Translations under genes and position numbers: made by a program
The notes under the pieces: model-generated
Database searches by the model: none
Seen by the model: only the letters and a program-made list of their open reading frames with translations
What the model was told of the DNA's origin: nothing
Part shown: one piece after another, positions 1 through 7,660 of the stretch
Numbering within the stretch: the first letter of the stretch is position 1
Layout: the number at the start of each line of letters is the position of its first letter
NCBI GenBank assembly: GCA_905221205.1
Contig: CAJNCG010000001.1
Span: forward strand, 62,001-126,000
Length of the DNA stretch: 64,000 nt
Direction of reading: 5' to 3'
DNA from: a bacterium
Lineage (GTDB): Bacteria > Bacillota > Bacilli > Lactobacillales > Streptococcaceae

Positions 1-1
1 A

Positions 2-595
2 GAGGAAAGACTTATCAATGCTTTGCAGTTAAAAGACCAAATGATGGAACAGCTTCAAAACTTAATTATGGAACGCTACGAGGCATTGAGGTTTATTGAT
101 AATCTGAGAAATCCTAATGAGTGGGTAGTGATAACGATGGTTTACGTCAACCACTACACTATAGATAGAGTATGTAGAGAGTTGCACAAGTCCAAAAAGG
201 TAGTATACAGACTAAAGAAACAGGCCTTAGAATGCTTGTCAGAGGTGTTGAAGCCAATCAATGCAGAAGAGACAACAAAGCAGGCATACAGATTTCTGAA
301 AAGCTATCATTCACTAGTTAAATTGAGCCTAGACGGTCAAGATGGAGCGTTTGAAGCCAAAGCGATGGAGATAGTAGGCATGATTGATACTTACAGGGAC
401 AATCTGGACGATTTACGACGTGAGATATTCGCCAATCTCTTTACAAGACGAACTGGAGAGAGGTTAAAGCTATGGCAATTATACGAGGCGTTAGACATCG
501 ATAAGGCTCAATATGAGCGCCTCAAGGCTGAGATACTGCTAGACTTTGCTAAAAGCTATCGTGGTGGTGTTTTGTTGAGAAATGTTGAGAATTAA
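2..595 (+). CDS. Phage/island-type transcriptional regulator, probably 5'-truncated by the window edge
   Basis: The frame is open back to base 2, so the true start probably lies outside the window; an in-frame TTG at 23 is the first start codon visible. Counting from that TTG, residues 25-75 read like a sigma-region-4-type helix-turn-helix (an N-P pair, then a VYRLKKQAL recognition-helix pattern). This resembles the ArpU/RinA/DUF1492 regulators that control late genes of phages and phage-related islands. The C-terminal 110 residues are helical and charged and match nothing I recognise. It is followed by a repeat-bearing gap and an AT-rich gene pair, which fits the end of a phage-related chromosomal island. 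The family call is by resemblance only. Confidence 0.55.
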   Translation, partial: EERLINALQLKDQMMEQLQNLIMERYEALRFIDNLRNPNEWVVITMVYVNHYTIDRVCRELHKSKKVVYRLKKQALECLSEVLKPINAEETTKQAYRFLKSYHSLVKLSLDGQDGAFEAKAMEIVGMIDTYRDNLDDLRREIFANLFTRRTGERLKLWQLYEALDIDKAQYERLKAEILLDFAKSYRGGVLLRNVEN

Positions 596-612
596 GTGAG
601 GGGGGGACTAAC

Positions 613-692
613 AAGTTCTTACAGATTCCGCCAGTCGGTGAAAAACTAAAAAATGCTCTCTGGGTCTGAAAAGTTCCTACATATTCCACCAG
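613..692. repeat. Pair of 22-bp direct repeats
   Basis: Bases 613-634 and 671-692 are 22-bp direct repeats differing at three positions (AAGTTCYTACAKATTCCRCC plus AG), with starts 58 bp apart. They sit just downstream of the phage-type regulator gene and upstream of the Panacea gene's promoter. They could be binding sites for that regulator or island-end sequences; the sequence does not decide. Confidence 0.6.
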
Positions 693-779
693 AACGGAGA
701 GTTAGAAGCATAGTAAGTAGGCGTTTGTGGTGTTTTTTTGAGTAACCCAAACAAAAGTATATATAATACTTGACATTTA

Positions 780-788
780 TGATATAAT
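780..788 (+). promoter_or_regulatory. Extended -10 promoter of the Panacea-domain operon
   Basis: TGATATAAT at 780-788 is a full extended -10 element (TGn then TATAAT). The predicted +1 is near 795, about 44 nt before the start codon at 839. A TTGACA at 770-775 is too close (7 bp) to serve as its -35 box. Confidence 0.6.
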
Positions 789-838
789 ACTCTTGGTAGC
801 GTACTTTATTTTTGCTAAGTTCATAAGGAGTCTAAGGA

Positions 839-1348
839 ATGAAATCGGTAGTATTTGAGGATAAGGATTTTTTGGTACAATTTTTGTACAAATTATTTGA
901 AAAACCATCTAGAATTAAAATTCAAAAAACGTTATATTTGTTATATGCTTTTTACGGTGCTACTTATGGTAATTTAAATTTAAATGAAGATGAAGAAAAT
1001 GAATTTGTAGGTCAGAATTATCCAAAATATTTGTTTGATGCGAATTTTGAAGCTTGGAGATATGGTCCAGTAGAAAAAGAAGTATATGCAAATGATAAAA
1101 AAGGCCTCTACGAATCAAGAAGTTTAACTGAAGATGATATTGATAGTTTTTTTAACACTGTAGAACTGAATAATATAAAGTCCTTTATAGAGAATATTGT
1201 TTCTCAAACTAAACAAATTGATGACTTTAGTTTGGTAGACAGAACCCATCAAGATAAAGCTTGGCAAACCGTCTATACAGAGGGGCAGAACCATATACCA
1301 ATGGATAACAATAGTATTATACAGGAGTATATTGACGAGTATGTCTGA
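839..1348 (+). CDS. Panacea (DUF4065/SocA-like) domain protein, candidate antitoxin
   Basis: A 169-aa protein with the Panacea-domain signature in order: KIQKTLYLLYAFY near residues 28-39, FEAWRYGPVEKEVY at 70-83, and a late LVDRTHQDKAW block at 132-142. Panacea proteins are known as antitoxins that pair with many unrelated toxins, and as prophage- or island-borne genes. An AAGGAGTC ribosome site precedes the ATG. The gene ends inside the start of the next gene, the close coupling expected of a toxin-antitoxin pair. It is more AT-rich than the core genes downstream. The domain call is fairly firm; the antitoxin role is inferred from family and context. Confidence 0.7.
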   Translation: MKSVVFEDKDFLVQFLYKLFEKPSRIKIQKTLYLLYAFYGATYGNLNLNEDEENEFVGQNYPKYLFDANFEAWRYGPVEKEVYANDKKGLYESRSLTEDDIDSFFNTVELNNIKSFIENIVSQTKQIDDFSLVDRTHQDKAWQTVYTEGQNHIPMDNNSIIQEYIDEYV

Positions 1349-1964
1349 TCTTGAGATATTTAATAATTTATCTGTTGTTATAAAACCTAAAATTTGTGTT
1401 GTTTCAAATAAAGGGTTGGTCGTTAACACGGTCAAGAATCAATATATAAAAGCTCCTAAAGTAAAAACAAAAATTGAAATATCAGATAATGTAACCCAAT
1501 GCTTTAATATACCATCTATTGAGTTTTCTAATTGTTATCCTAGAACATTAGATGAGGGTGCACTTTATCCAAATATTTCAATTGCCTTTGATAAAATAAA
1601 TGAAGATATAGGCATTATAAAAGATAATATGAAAGATGTGTCTATTTCAGGAACACACGAGGGTAGAATAAAGCAGATTTTAAAAAAGTACGTAGATGAT
1701 AATGATTTCGACAATTATTCTGATAATTTTTATAAAAGTGATGTTAAGACAGGGGTACTATTACATGAAAGGGGTAGTTTTAGAGTTATTTCCTTATATT
1801 TTGTTGAACCTTTAACACATAAGCGTCAAAAACATTCTAAGCATAGAATAATAGTTTTGTTTTTTGATCCATATCATCTGTTTATTCCTTCAAAAGATTA
1901 TGGAACAAAAATATATAATGAAATATCAGGGTATTCAGGGGATTGTACATTATTAAAATTATAA
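1341..1964 (+). CDS. Unrecognised 207-aa protein, candidate toxin partner of the Panacea protein
   Basis: I do not recognise this protein. It overlaps the Panacea gene by 8 bases if it starts at ATG 1341; an in-frame TTG at 1332 lies closer to the AGGAG at 1323-1327, so the start is uncertain. There is no signal peptide or membrane segment. The N-terminal 100 residues are polar. The C-terminal half has a basic, hydrophobic-alternating core: an HERG stretch near residue 142, then KHSKHR followed by IIVLFFDPYHLF near 165-181. This looks like a small beta-rich catalytic or RNA-binding fold. The operon order and island location suggest a toxin; this is inference only. Confidence 0.6.
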   Translation: MSDLEIFNNLSVVIKPKICVVSNKGLVVNTVKNQYIKAPKVKTKIEISDNVTQCFNIPSIEFSNCYPRTLDEGALYPNISIAFDKINEDIGIIKDNMKDVSISGTHEGRIKQILKKYVDDNDFDNYSDNFYKSDVKTGVLLHERGSFRVISLYFVEPLTHKRQKHSKHRIIVLFFDPYHLFIPSKDYGTKIYNEISGYSGDCTLLKL

Positions 1965-2052
1965 ATCTAACTTTTTGTCTTGACTAGTAAAATATCTGTT
2001 ATCTAGTTTAGATGACATGATGTAATTGTTCCCGTCATAAAGTATAAAAAAG

Positions 2053-2075
2053 GCGCGATTATTCGCGCTTTTTTT
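2053..2075 (+). terminator. Rho-independent terminator
   Basis: Stem GCGCGA (2053-2058) and TCGCGC (2063-2068) around a TTAT loop, followed by seven T residues. It lies about 90 bp after the candidate toxin gene. Confidence 0.8.
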
Positions 2076-2233
2076 CTTGCCTGCTGAACTCATCATTTTA
2101 AGTTCCTTTTTGTTCCCCTTTATGTTTTCTCAACTTATTCAAAATTAGTTGTTTTTGCAGAAATCAAGTTAGATTTAGAGTAGACTTAGGCCTATTTTTT
2201 AGTATCTAATAATAGGAAGATAACTTGAAAAAA

Positions 2234-2258
2234 TAAAATAGTTCAGTGAACTATTTTA
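2234..2258. repeat. Perfect 25-base palindrome
   Basis: TAAAATAGTTCA (2234-2245), one central G, then its exact reverse complement (2247-2258). No T-run follows, so it is more likely an operator or cruciform than a terminator. Confidence 0.65.
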
Positions 2259-2308
2259 TCCTGAACCTTGAAATTCAAAAGTTCAGTTGTTGATCTAACA
2301 ACGTTTTA

Positions 2309-2340
2309 AGCCCCTCGGATTTTATCCGAAGGGCTTTTTC
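2309..2340 (+). terminator. Strong hairpin terminator
   Basis: A 12-bp arm AGCCCCTCGGAT (2309-2320) pairs with ATCCGAAGGGCT (2324-2335) with one mismatch, followed by TTTTTC. Confidence 0.8.
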
Positions 2341-2446
2341 CTGTTCGAGGGGCACAAAAGGGGCATAACTTTCTAGGAATGAACAGTTACCAACAAATAG
2401 GATTCAGCTAATATAATTGAAAATGATGGAAAAAAAGGTGAATTTA

Positions 2447-2455
2447 TGATATACT
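2447..2455 (+). promoter_or_regulatory. murA extended -10 promoter
   Basis: TGATATACT at 2447-2455 places +1 near 2462, giving a leader of about 43 nt before the murA ATG. Confidence 0.6.
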
Positions 2456-2504
2456 TTAGAGCAGGACCTTTTTAGAAATTTTGAAAGAGTATTAAAAATT
2501 TAAA

Positions 2505-3764
2505 ATGAGAAAAATTGTTATCAATGGTGGTTTGCCCCTGCAAGGTGAGATTACCATTAGTGGTGCAAAAAATAGTGTTGTAGCTTTGATTCCGGCTATT
2601 ATTTTGGCTGATGATATTGTGACTTTGGATTGTGTACCAGATATTTCTGATGTTGCTAGTCTTGTCGAAATTATGGAGTTAATGGGGGCTACCGTTAAAC
2701 GTTATGACGATGTGTTAGAGATTGATCCAAGAGGTGTTCAGAATATTCCAATGCCTTATGGAAAAATCAACAGTCTTCGTGCATCTTATTATTTTTATGG
2801 AAGTCTTTTAGGTCGCTTTGGCGAAGCCACTGTTGGTTTACCTGGCGGATGTGATCTGGGCCCTCGCCCTATTGACTTACACCTTAAGGCTTTTGAAGCT
2901 ATGGGAGCAACTGTTAGCTACGAGGGAGATAACATGAAGTTATCTGCTAAAGATGCAGGGCTTCATGGTGCAAGTATTTACATGGATACGGTTAGTGTAG
3001 GTGCGACTATTAATACAATGATTGCTGCGGTTAAAGCAAATGGCCGTACTATTATTGAAAATGCAGCCCGAGAACCTGAAATTATTGATGTAGCTACTCT
3101 CTTGAATAATATGGGAGCCCATATCCGCGGTGCAGGAACAAATATCATCATTATTGATGGTGTTGATAGTTTACATGGAACTCGTCATCAGGTAATTCCA
3201 GACCGTATTGAAGCGGGAACATACATTTCCTTAGCTGCGGCAGTCGGCAAGGGAATTCGTATTAATAATGTACTATACGAACACCTAGAAGGATTCATTG
3301 CTAAGCTGGAAGAAATGGGAGTTCGAATGACTGTATCGGAGGACAGTATTTTTGTCGAGGAACAGTCTAATTTGAAAGCAATCAATATTAAGACAGCACC
3401 TTATCCTGGTTTTGCTACTGACTTGCAACAACCAATTACTCCTCTCTTGTTAACAGCAGAGGGGCGTGGTACTATTATTGATACCATTTATGAAAAACGT
3501 GTAAACCATGTTTTTGAACTAGCAAAGATGGACGCGGATATTACGACTACAAATGACCATATTTTATATACTGGTGGACGTAGTTTACGTGGTGCAAATG
3601 TAAAAGCTACTGACCTTAGAGCTGGTGCTGCACTTGTCATCGCTGGTTTGATGGCTGAAGGTAAAACTGAAATTACAAATATTGAGTTCATCTTACGTGG
3701 TTATTCAGATATTATTGAAAAATTACGTAATCTTGGAGCGGATATTTCATTAGTTGAAGAATAA
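2505..3764 (+). CDS. murA: UDP-N-acetylglucosamine 1-carboxyvinyltransferase (MurA family)
   Basis: This enzyme transfers enolpyruvate from PEP to UDP-GlcNAc, the first committed cytoplasmic step of peptidoglycan synthesis. The 419-aa length is normal for the EPSP-synthase fold. The catalytic, fosfomycin-sensitive cysteine is Cys116 in the [10 protein letters not shown] loop. The N-terminus has the usual [17 protein letters not shown] substrate-binding motif. Streptococci carry two MurA paralogues. The linkage to a GNAT gene, a CBS regulator and map resembles the pneumococcal locus of one of them, but I cannot say which copy (murA or murZ) without alignment. Confidence 0.93.
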   Translation: MRKIVINGGLPLQGEITISGAKNSVVALIPAIILADDIVTLDCVPDISDVASLVEIMELMGATVKRYDDVLEIDPRGVQNIPMPYGKINSLRASYYFYGSLLGRFGEATVGLPGGCDLGPRPIDLHLKAFEAMGATVSYEGDNMKLSAKDAGLHGASIYMDTVSVGATINTMIAAVKANGRTIIENAAREPEIIDVATLLNNMGAHIRGAGTNIIIIDGVDSLHGTRHQVIPDRIEAGTYISLAAAVGKGIRINNVLYEHLEGFIAKLEEMGVRMTVSEDSIFVEEQSNLKAINIKTAPYPGFATDLQQPITPLLLTAEGRGTIIDTIYEKRVNHVFELAKMDADITTTNDHILYTGGRSLRGANVKATDLRAGAALVIAGLMAEGKTEITNIEFILRGYSDIIEKLRNLGADISLVEE

Positions 3765-3779
3765 ACCGTAGAGGTGTTT

Positions 3780-4331
3780 ATGAATATTTGGACCAAATTA
3801 GCAATGTTTTCTTTCTTTGAAACGGATCGCTTGTATTTGCGTCCTTTCTTTTTTAGTGATAGTCAAGACTTCCATGAGATAGCTTCCAATCCTGAGAATT
3901 TACAATTTATTTTTCCCAGTCAAGCTAGTGTGGAAGAGAGTCAATATGCACTGGCCAATTATTTTATGAAGGCTCCTTTAGGAGTTTGGGCTATTTGTGA
4001 CAAGAAATCTGAGAAAATGATTGGTTCAATTAAGTTTGAAAAGCTAGATGAAATTAAAAAAGAAGCAGAACTTGGTTATTTTTTGAGAAAAGATGCTTGG
4101 TCCCAAGGTTTTATGACAGAAGTTGTTAAAAAACTTTGCCAGCTTTCCTTTGAGGAGTTTGGTTTAAAACAATTATCCATTATAACCCATCTCGAAAACG
4201 AAGCTAGCCAAAAGGTTGCTCTTAAGTCTGGATTCCGTTTGTTCCGTCAGTTTAAAGGAAGTGATCGCTATACAAGGAAAATGCGAGACTATCTTGAGTT
4301 TCGCTTTGTAAAGGGAGAATTTAATGAGTAA
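3780..4331 (+). CDS. GNAT N-acetyltransferase, RimJ/RimL type
   Basis: A 183-aa acetyl-CoA-dependent acyltransferase. The N-terminus has the FETDRLYLRPFFFSDSQDF opening of RimJ/RimL-like GNATs, and the middle has the GYFLRKDAWSQGFMTEVVK acetyl-CoA-binding segment. The ATG at 3780 is preferred over a GTG at 3774 because AGAGG at 3770-3774 is then spaced 5 bases away. It follows murA by 15 bases and overlaps the next gene by 8, so all three are probably cotranscribed. The substrate is unknown. Confidence 0.82.
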   Translation: MNIWTKLAMFSFFETDRLYLRPFFFSDSQDFHEIASNPENLQFIFPSQASVEESQYALANYFMKAPLGVWAICDKKSEKMIGSIKFEKLDEIKKEAELGYFLRKDAWSQGFMTEVVKKLCQLSFEEFGLKQLSIITHLENEASQKVALKSGFRLFRQFKGSDRYTRKMRDYLEFRFVKGEFNE

Positions 4332-5601
4332 ACACCAAGAAATTCTAAGCTATTTGGAGGAATTACCAGTAGGTAAAAGGGTCAGTGTTCGTAGTATTTC
4401 CAATCATCTGGGAGTTAGTGATGGAACGGCCTATCGGGCCATCAAGGAAGCTGAAAACCGTGGAATTGTGGAGACCCGTCCAAGAAGTGGTACGATTCGT
4501 GTTAAATCCCAGAAAGTTGCGATTGAAAGATTAACCTTTGCTGAAATTGCAGAAGTGACTTCTTCTGAGGTTCTAGCTGGGCAAGAAGGTTTAGAGAGAG
4601 AATTTAGTAAGTTTTCAATCGGTGCCATGACTGAACAAAATATCTTGTCTTACCTTCACGATGGGGGGCTCTTGATTGTCGGAGACCGTACCCGTATCCA
4701 ATTACTAGCGCTGGAAAATGAAAATGCAGTTCTGGTTACGGGTGGTTTTCATGTTCATGATGATGTTCTTAAACTGGCAAATCAAAAAGGAATTCCTGTT
4801 TTAAGAAGCAAGCATGACACTTTCACCGTCGCGACCATGATTAATAAAGCCCTGTCAAATGTCCAAATCAAAACGGATATTTTGACAGTTGAGAAACTTT
4901 ATCGCCCAAGTCATGAATATGGTTTTCTCAGAGAGACAGACACTGTTAAAGATTATTTGGACTTAGTTCGTAAGAATCGTAGCAGTCGTTTCCCTGTTAT
5001 CAATCAACACCAGGTTGTTGTTGGTGTTGTAACCATGAGAGACGCTGGTGATAAGTCACCAAGTACCACAATTGACAAGGTTATGTCGCGTAGTCTATTT
5101 TTAGTTGGTTTATCGACAAATATTGCCAATGTGAGTCAACGGATGATTGCTGAAGACTTTGAAATGGTACCAGTTATTCGGAATAATCAAACCTTGCTTG
5201 GAGTTGTGACACGACGAGATGTCATGGAGAAAATGAGTCGTTCCCAAGTTTCTGCTCTACCGACTTTTTCTGAGCAGATTGGACAAAAACTCTCTTATCA
5301 TCATGATGAAGTCGTCATTACAGTGGAACCTTTTATGCTTGAGAAAAACGGTGTTTTAGCTAACGGTGTATTGGCGGAAATACTGACTCATATGACCCAA
5401 GATTTAGTTGTGAATAGTGGTCGCAATCTCATCATCGAGCAAATGCTGATCTACTTTTTGCAGGCTGTTCAGATTGATGATATACTGCGCATTCAAGCAC
5501 GCATTATCCATCATACTAGACGATCAGCTATTATTGACTACGATATTTATCATGGTCATCAGATTGTTTCAAAAGCAAATGTGACTGTTAAAATTAATTA
5601 G
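4324..5601 (+). CDS. YtoI-like regulator: winged helix, DRTGG, two CBS domains and a hotdog domain
   Basis: A 425-aa modular protein. Residues 1-63 form a GntR-like winged helix (VSVRSISNHLGVSDGTAYRAIKEA). Residues about 70-190 resemble a DRTGG domain. Two CBS domains follow (about 195-310, each with an FPVIN or MVPVI strand and an RRDVM-type end), then a C-terminal hotdog/thioesterase-like fold (about 320-425). This order matches Bacillus YtoI. CBS pairs commonly bind adenine nucleotides, so a ligand-responsive DNA-binding role is likely, but targets and ligand are unknown. It overlaps the GNAT gene and precedes map by 15 bases. Confidence 0.8.
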   Translation: MSKHQEILSYLEELPVGKRVSVRSISNHLGVSDGTAYRAIKEAENRGIVETRPRSGTIRVKSQKVAIERLTFAEIAEVTSSEVLAGQEGLEREFSKFSIGAMTEQNILSYLHDGGLLIVGDRTRIQLLALENENAVLVTGGFHVHDDVLKLANQKGIPVLRSKHDTFTVATMINKALSNVQIKTDILTVEKLYRPSHEYGFLRETDTVKDYLDLVRKNRSSRFPVINQHQVVVGVVTMRDAGDKSPSTTIDKVMSRSLFLVGLSTNIANVSQRMIAEDFEMVPVIRNNQTLLGVVTRRDVMEKMSRSQVSALPTFSEQIGQKLSYHHDEVVITVEPFMLEKNGVLANGVLAEILTHMTQDLVVNSGRNLIIEQMLIYFLQAVQIDDILRIQARIIHHTRRSAIIDYDIYHGHQIVSKANVTVKIN

Positions 5602-5616
5602 AAACTAGGAGAAAAA

Positions 5617-6477
5617 ATGATAACATTAAAATCAGCTCGTGAAATTGAAGCTATGGATAAAGCCGGTGATTTTCTAGCAAGTATTCATATCGGCTTACGT
5701 GATTTGATTAAGCCTGGCGTAGATATGTGGGAAGTTGAAGAGTATGTTCGCCGTCGTTGTAAGGAAGAAAATTTCCTTCCACTTCAGATTGGGGTTGACG
5801 GTGCCATGATGGACTATCCTTATGCTACCTGTTGTTCTCTTAATGATGAAGTAGCTCACGCTTTCCCTCGTCACTATATCTTAAAAGATGGCGATTTGCT
5901 CAAGGTTGATATGGTTTTGGGAGGTCCCATTGCTAAATCGGATTTGAATGTCTCAAAATTAAACTTCAACAATGTCGAGCAAATGAAAAAATACACTCAG
6001 AGCTATTCTGGTGGTCTAGCAGATTCTTGTTGGGCTTATGCTGTAGGTACACCTTCCGAAGAAGTGAAAAACTTGATGGATGTAACTAAAGAAGCCATGT
6101 ATAAGGGAATTGAGCAAGCTGTTGTTGGAAATCGTATCGGTGATATCGGTGCAGCCATTCAAGAATACGCTGAAAGCCGTGGTTACGGTGTTGTTCGTGA
6201 TTTGGTTGGACATGGTGTTGGTCCAACAATGCATGAGGAACCAATGGTGCCTAACTATGGTATTGCAGGTCGTGGACTCCGTCTTCGTGAAGGAATGGTC
6301 TTAACCATTGAACCAATGATCAACACAGGCGATTGGCAAATTGATACAGATATGAAGACTGGTTGGGCGCATAAGACCATTGACGGTGGCTTATCTTGTC
6401 AATATGAACACCAATTCGTGATTACAAAAGATGGACCTGTTATCTTGACTAGTCAAGGTGAAGAAGGAACTTATTAA
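5617..6477 (+). CDS. map: Methionine aminopeptidase, type I with streptococcal insert
   Basis: This enzyme removes the N-terminal methionine from nascent proteins in the cytosol. The five metal ligands are visible: Asp98, Asp136, His199 (GHGVGPTMHEEP), Glu232 (TIEPMI) and Glu264 (QYEHQF). The spacing between the two Asp ligands is about 27 residues longer than in the E. coli enzyme, matching the insert known for pneumococcal MetAP. The length (286 aa) fits. An AGGAG ribosome site precedes the ATG. It is the last gene of the murA-GNAT-ytoI-map run and is followed by a terminator. Confidence 0.95.
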   Translation: MITLKSAREIEAMDKAGDFLASIHIGLRDLIKPGVDMWEVEEYVRRRCKEENFLPLQIGVDGAMMDYPYATCCSLNDEVAHAFPRHYILKDGDLLKVDMVLGGPIAKSDLNVSKLNFNNVEQMKKYTQSYSGGLADSCWAYAVGTPSEEVKNLMDVTKEAMYKGIEQAVVGNRIGDIGAAIQEYAESRGYGVVRDLVGHGVGPTMHEEPMVPNYGIAGRGLRLREGMVLTIEPMINTGDWQIDTDMKTGWAHKTIDGGLSCQYEHQFVITKDGPVILTSQGEEGTY

Positions 6478-6540
6478 AAGAAAGTGAAAAGACTGCTATA
6501 AATTCATTTCCTATAGAATTCAGTAAATCTTTTCATAAAA

Positions 6541-6585
6541 AACGCATTGTATCAAGCTTTTAAGTGCCTGGTATAATGCGTTTTT
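6541..6585 (+). terminator. Terminator after map
   Basis: A long hairpin, AACGCATTGTATCAAGC against GCCTGGTATAATGCGTT with a short mismatch, followed by TTTTT. Its ATTGTATCAAGCTTT core recurs in the terminator after HU (9881-9930). Confidence 0.75.
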
Positions 6586-6677
6586 CTGATTTTAAAAATA
6601 TAATTCTTCTAAAATAGTACACTTCAGGTGAAAAAAACGACATTTCAGATTTTCTGCTCCAGAAATATCTATCACTA

Positions 6678-6686
6678 TGATATAAT
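6678..6686 (+). promoter_or_regulatory. Extended -10 promoter that places +1 on the ribF start codon
   Basis: TGATATAAT at 6678-6686 is followed by exactly six bases (TATTTT) and then the ribF ATG at 6693. The expected transcription start is therefore the A of the ATG. No Shine-Dalgarno sequence lies upstream. Confidence 0.6.
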
Positions 6687-6692
6687 TATTTT

Positions 6693-7610
6693 ATGATTAT
6701 TACTATTCCTATAAAAAACCAAAAAGATATTGGCACACCATCTGATTCAGTCGTTGTTCTCGGCTATTTTGATGGTATACACAAGGGGCATCAAGAATTA
6801 TTTCGTGTTGCCAATAAGGCTGCGAGAAAGGATTTATTGCCTATCGTGGTTATGACTTTTAATGAATCTCCAAAGATCGCTTTAGAGCCTTATCATCCTG
6901 ATTTGTTTTTACATATTTTGAACCCTGCTGAACGTGAGAGGAAATTAAAGCGTGAAGGTGTAGAAGAATTGTATCTTCTTGATTTTAGTAGTCAATTCGC
7001 TAGTCTTACGGCAGAAGAATTTTTTGCAACATATATCAAGGCTATGAATGCCAAAATTATTGTTGCAGGTTTTGATTATACATTTGGTTCTGACAAAAAA
7101 ACGGCAGAAGACTTAAAGGATTACTTTGATGGAGAAGTTATCATTGTCCCACCTGTAGAAGATGAGAAAGGAAAGATTAGTTCAACTCGTATCCGTCAAG
7201 CTATTTTGGACGGAAAAGTGAAAGAAGCAGGGGAACTTTTGGGGGCACCACTTCCATCAAGAGGTATGGTGGTTCATGGTAATGCTCGTGGCCGTACGAT
7301 TGGTTATCCAACAGCGAATTTGGTGCTTTTAGACCGTACTTATATGCCAGCAGATGGTGTCTATGTCGTTGATGTTGAAATTCAAAGACAGAAGTATCGT
7401 GCCATGGCTAGTGTTGGAAAAAATGTGACCTTTGATGGAGAAGAAGCACGTTTTGAAGTCAATATTTTTGATTTTAATCAAGATATTTATGGGGAAACTG
7501 TCATGGTTTATTGGCTTGATCGCATTCGTGATATGACCAAATTTGACTCAGTTGATCAATTAGTTGATCAGTTAAAGGCAGACGAAGAAGTAGCACGGAA
7601 TTGGTCTTAA
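6693..7610 (+). CDS. ribF: Bifunctional riboflavin kinase / FAD synthetase
   Basis: This enzyme phosphorylates riboflavin to FMN and adenylylates FMN to FAD. The N-terminal nucleotidyltransferase half (about 1-165) shows GYFDGIHKGHQELF, the HxGH-type ATP site, and ISSTRIR. The C-terminal riboflavin-kinase half (about 180-300) shows GRTIGYPTANL and the VYVVDV strand. The length of 305 aa is typical. The gene stands alone, with its own promoter directly abutting the ATG, so the mRNA is probably leaderless. A bidirectional terminator separates it from the convergent yitT-like gene. Confidence 0.94.
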   Translation: MIITIPIKNQKDIGTPSDSVVVLGYFDGIHKGHQELFRVANKAARKDLLPIVVMTFNESPKIALEPYHPDLFLHILNPAERERKLKREGVEELYLLDFSSQFASLTAEEFFATYIKAMNAKIIVAGFDYTFGSDKKTAEDLKDYFDGEVIIVPPVEDEKGKISSTRIRQAILDGKVKEAGELLGAPLPSRGMVVHGNARGRTIGYPTANLVLLDRTYMPADGVYVVDVEIQRQKYRAMASVGKNVTFDGEEARFEVNIFDFNQDIYGETVMVYWLDRIRDMTKFDSVDQLVDQLKADEEVARNWS

Positions 7611-7630
7611 AAGTTTGAGTAAATAAAACA

Positions 7631-7660
7631 AAAAAGAGGTAACTACAAGACCTCTTTTTA
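7631..7660. terminator. Bidirectional terminator between ribF and the YitT gene
   Basis: AAAAAGAGGT (7631-7640) and ACCTCTTTTT (7650-7659) form a perfect 10-bp stem with A- and T-runs on both sides. The stop codon of the leftward gene (7658-7660) lies at the edge of the stem. Confidence 0.85.

Larger units (their letters stand above)
1965..2504. other. Gene-free junction between the island and murA
   Basis: These 540 bases contain no convincing gene. They hold two hairpin terminators (2053-2075 and 2309-2340), a perfect 25-base palindrome (2234-2258), a GGGGCACAAAAGGGGCAT stretch (2349-2366) just after the second terminator, and the murA promoter. This is the likely right edge of the mobile segment. 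Confidence 0.5.

Noticed and set aside
770..788. TTGACA at 770-775 as the -35 of the Panacea operon promoter
   Set aside because: Only 7 bp separate it from TATAAT; the extended -10 alone explains the promoter.
2309..2340. CRISPR-like or repeat-array interpretation of the hairpins between the island and murA
   Set aside because: Only single hairpins occur, with no repeat-spacer periodicity anywhere in the window.
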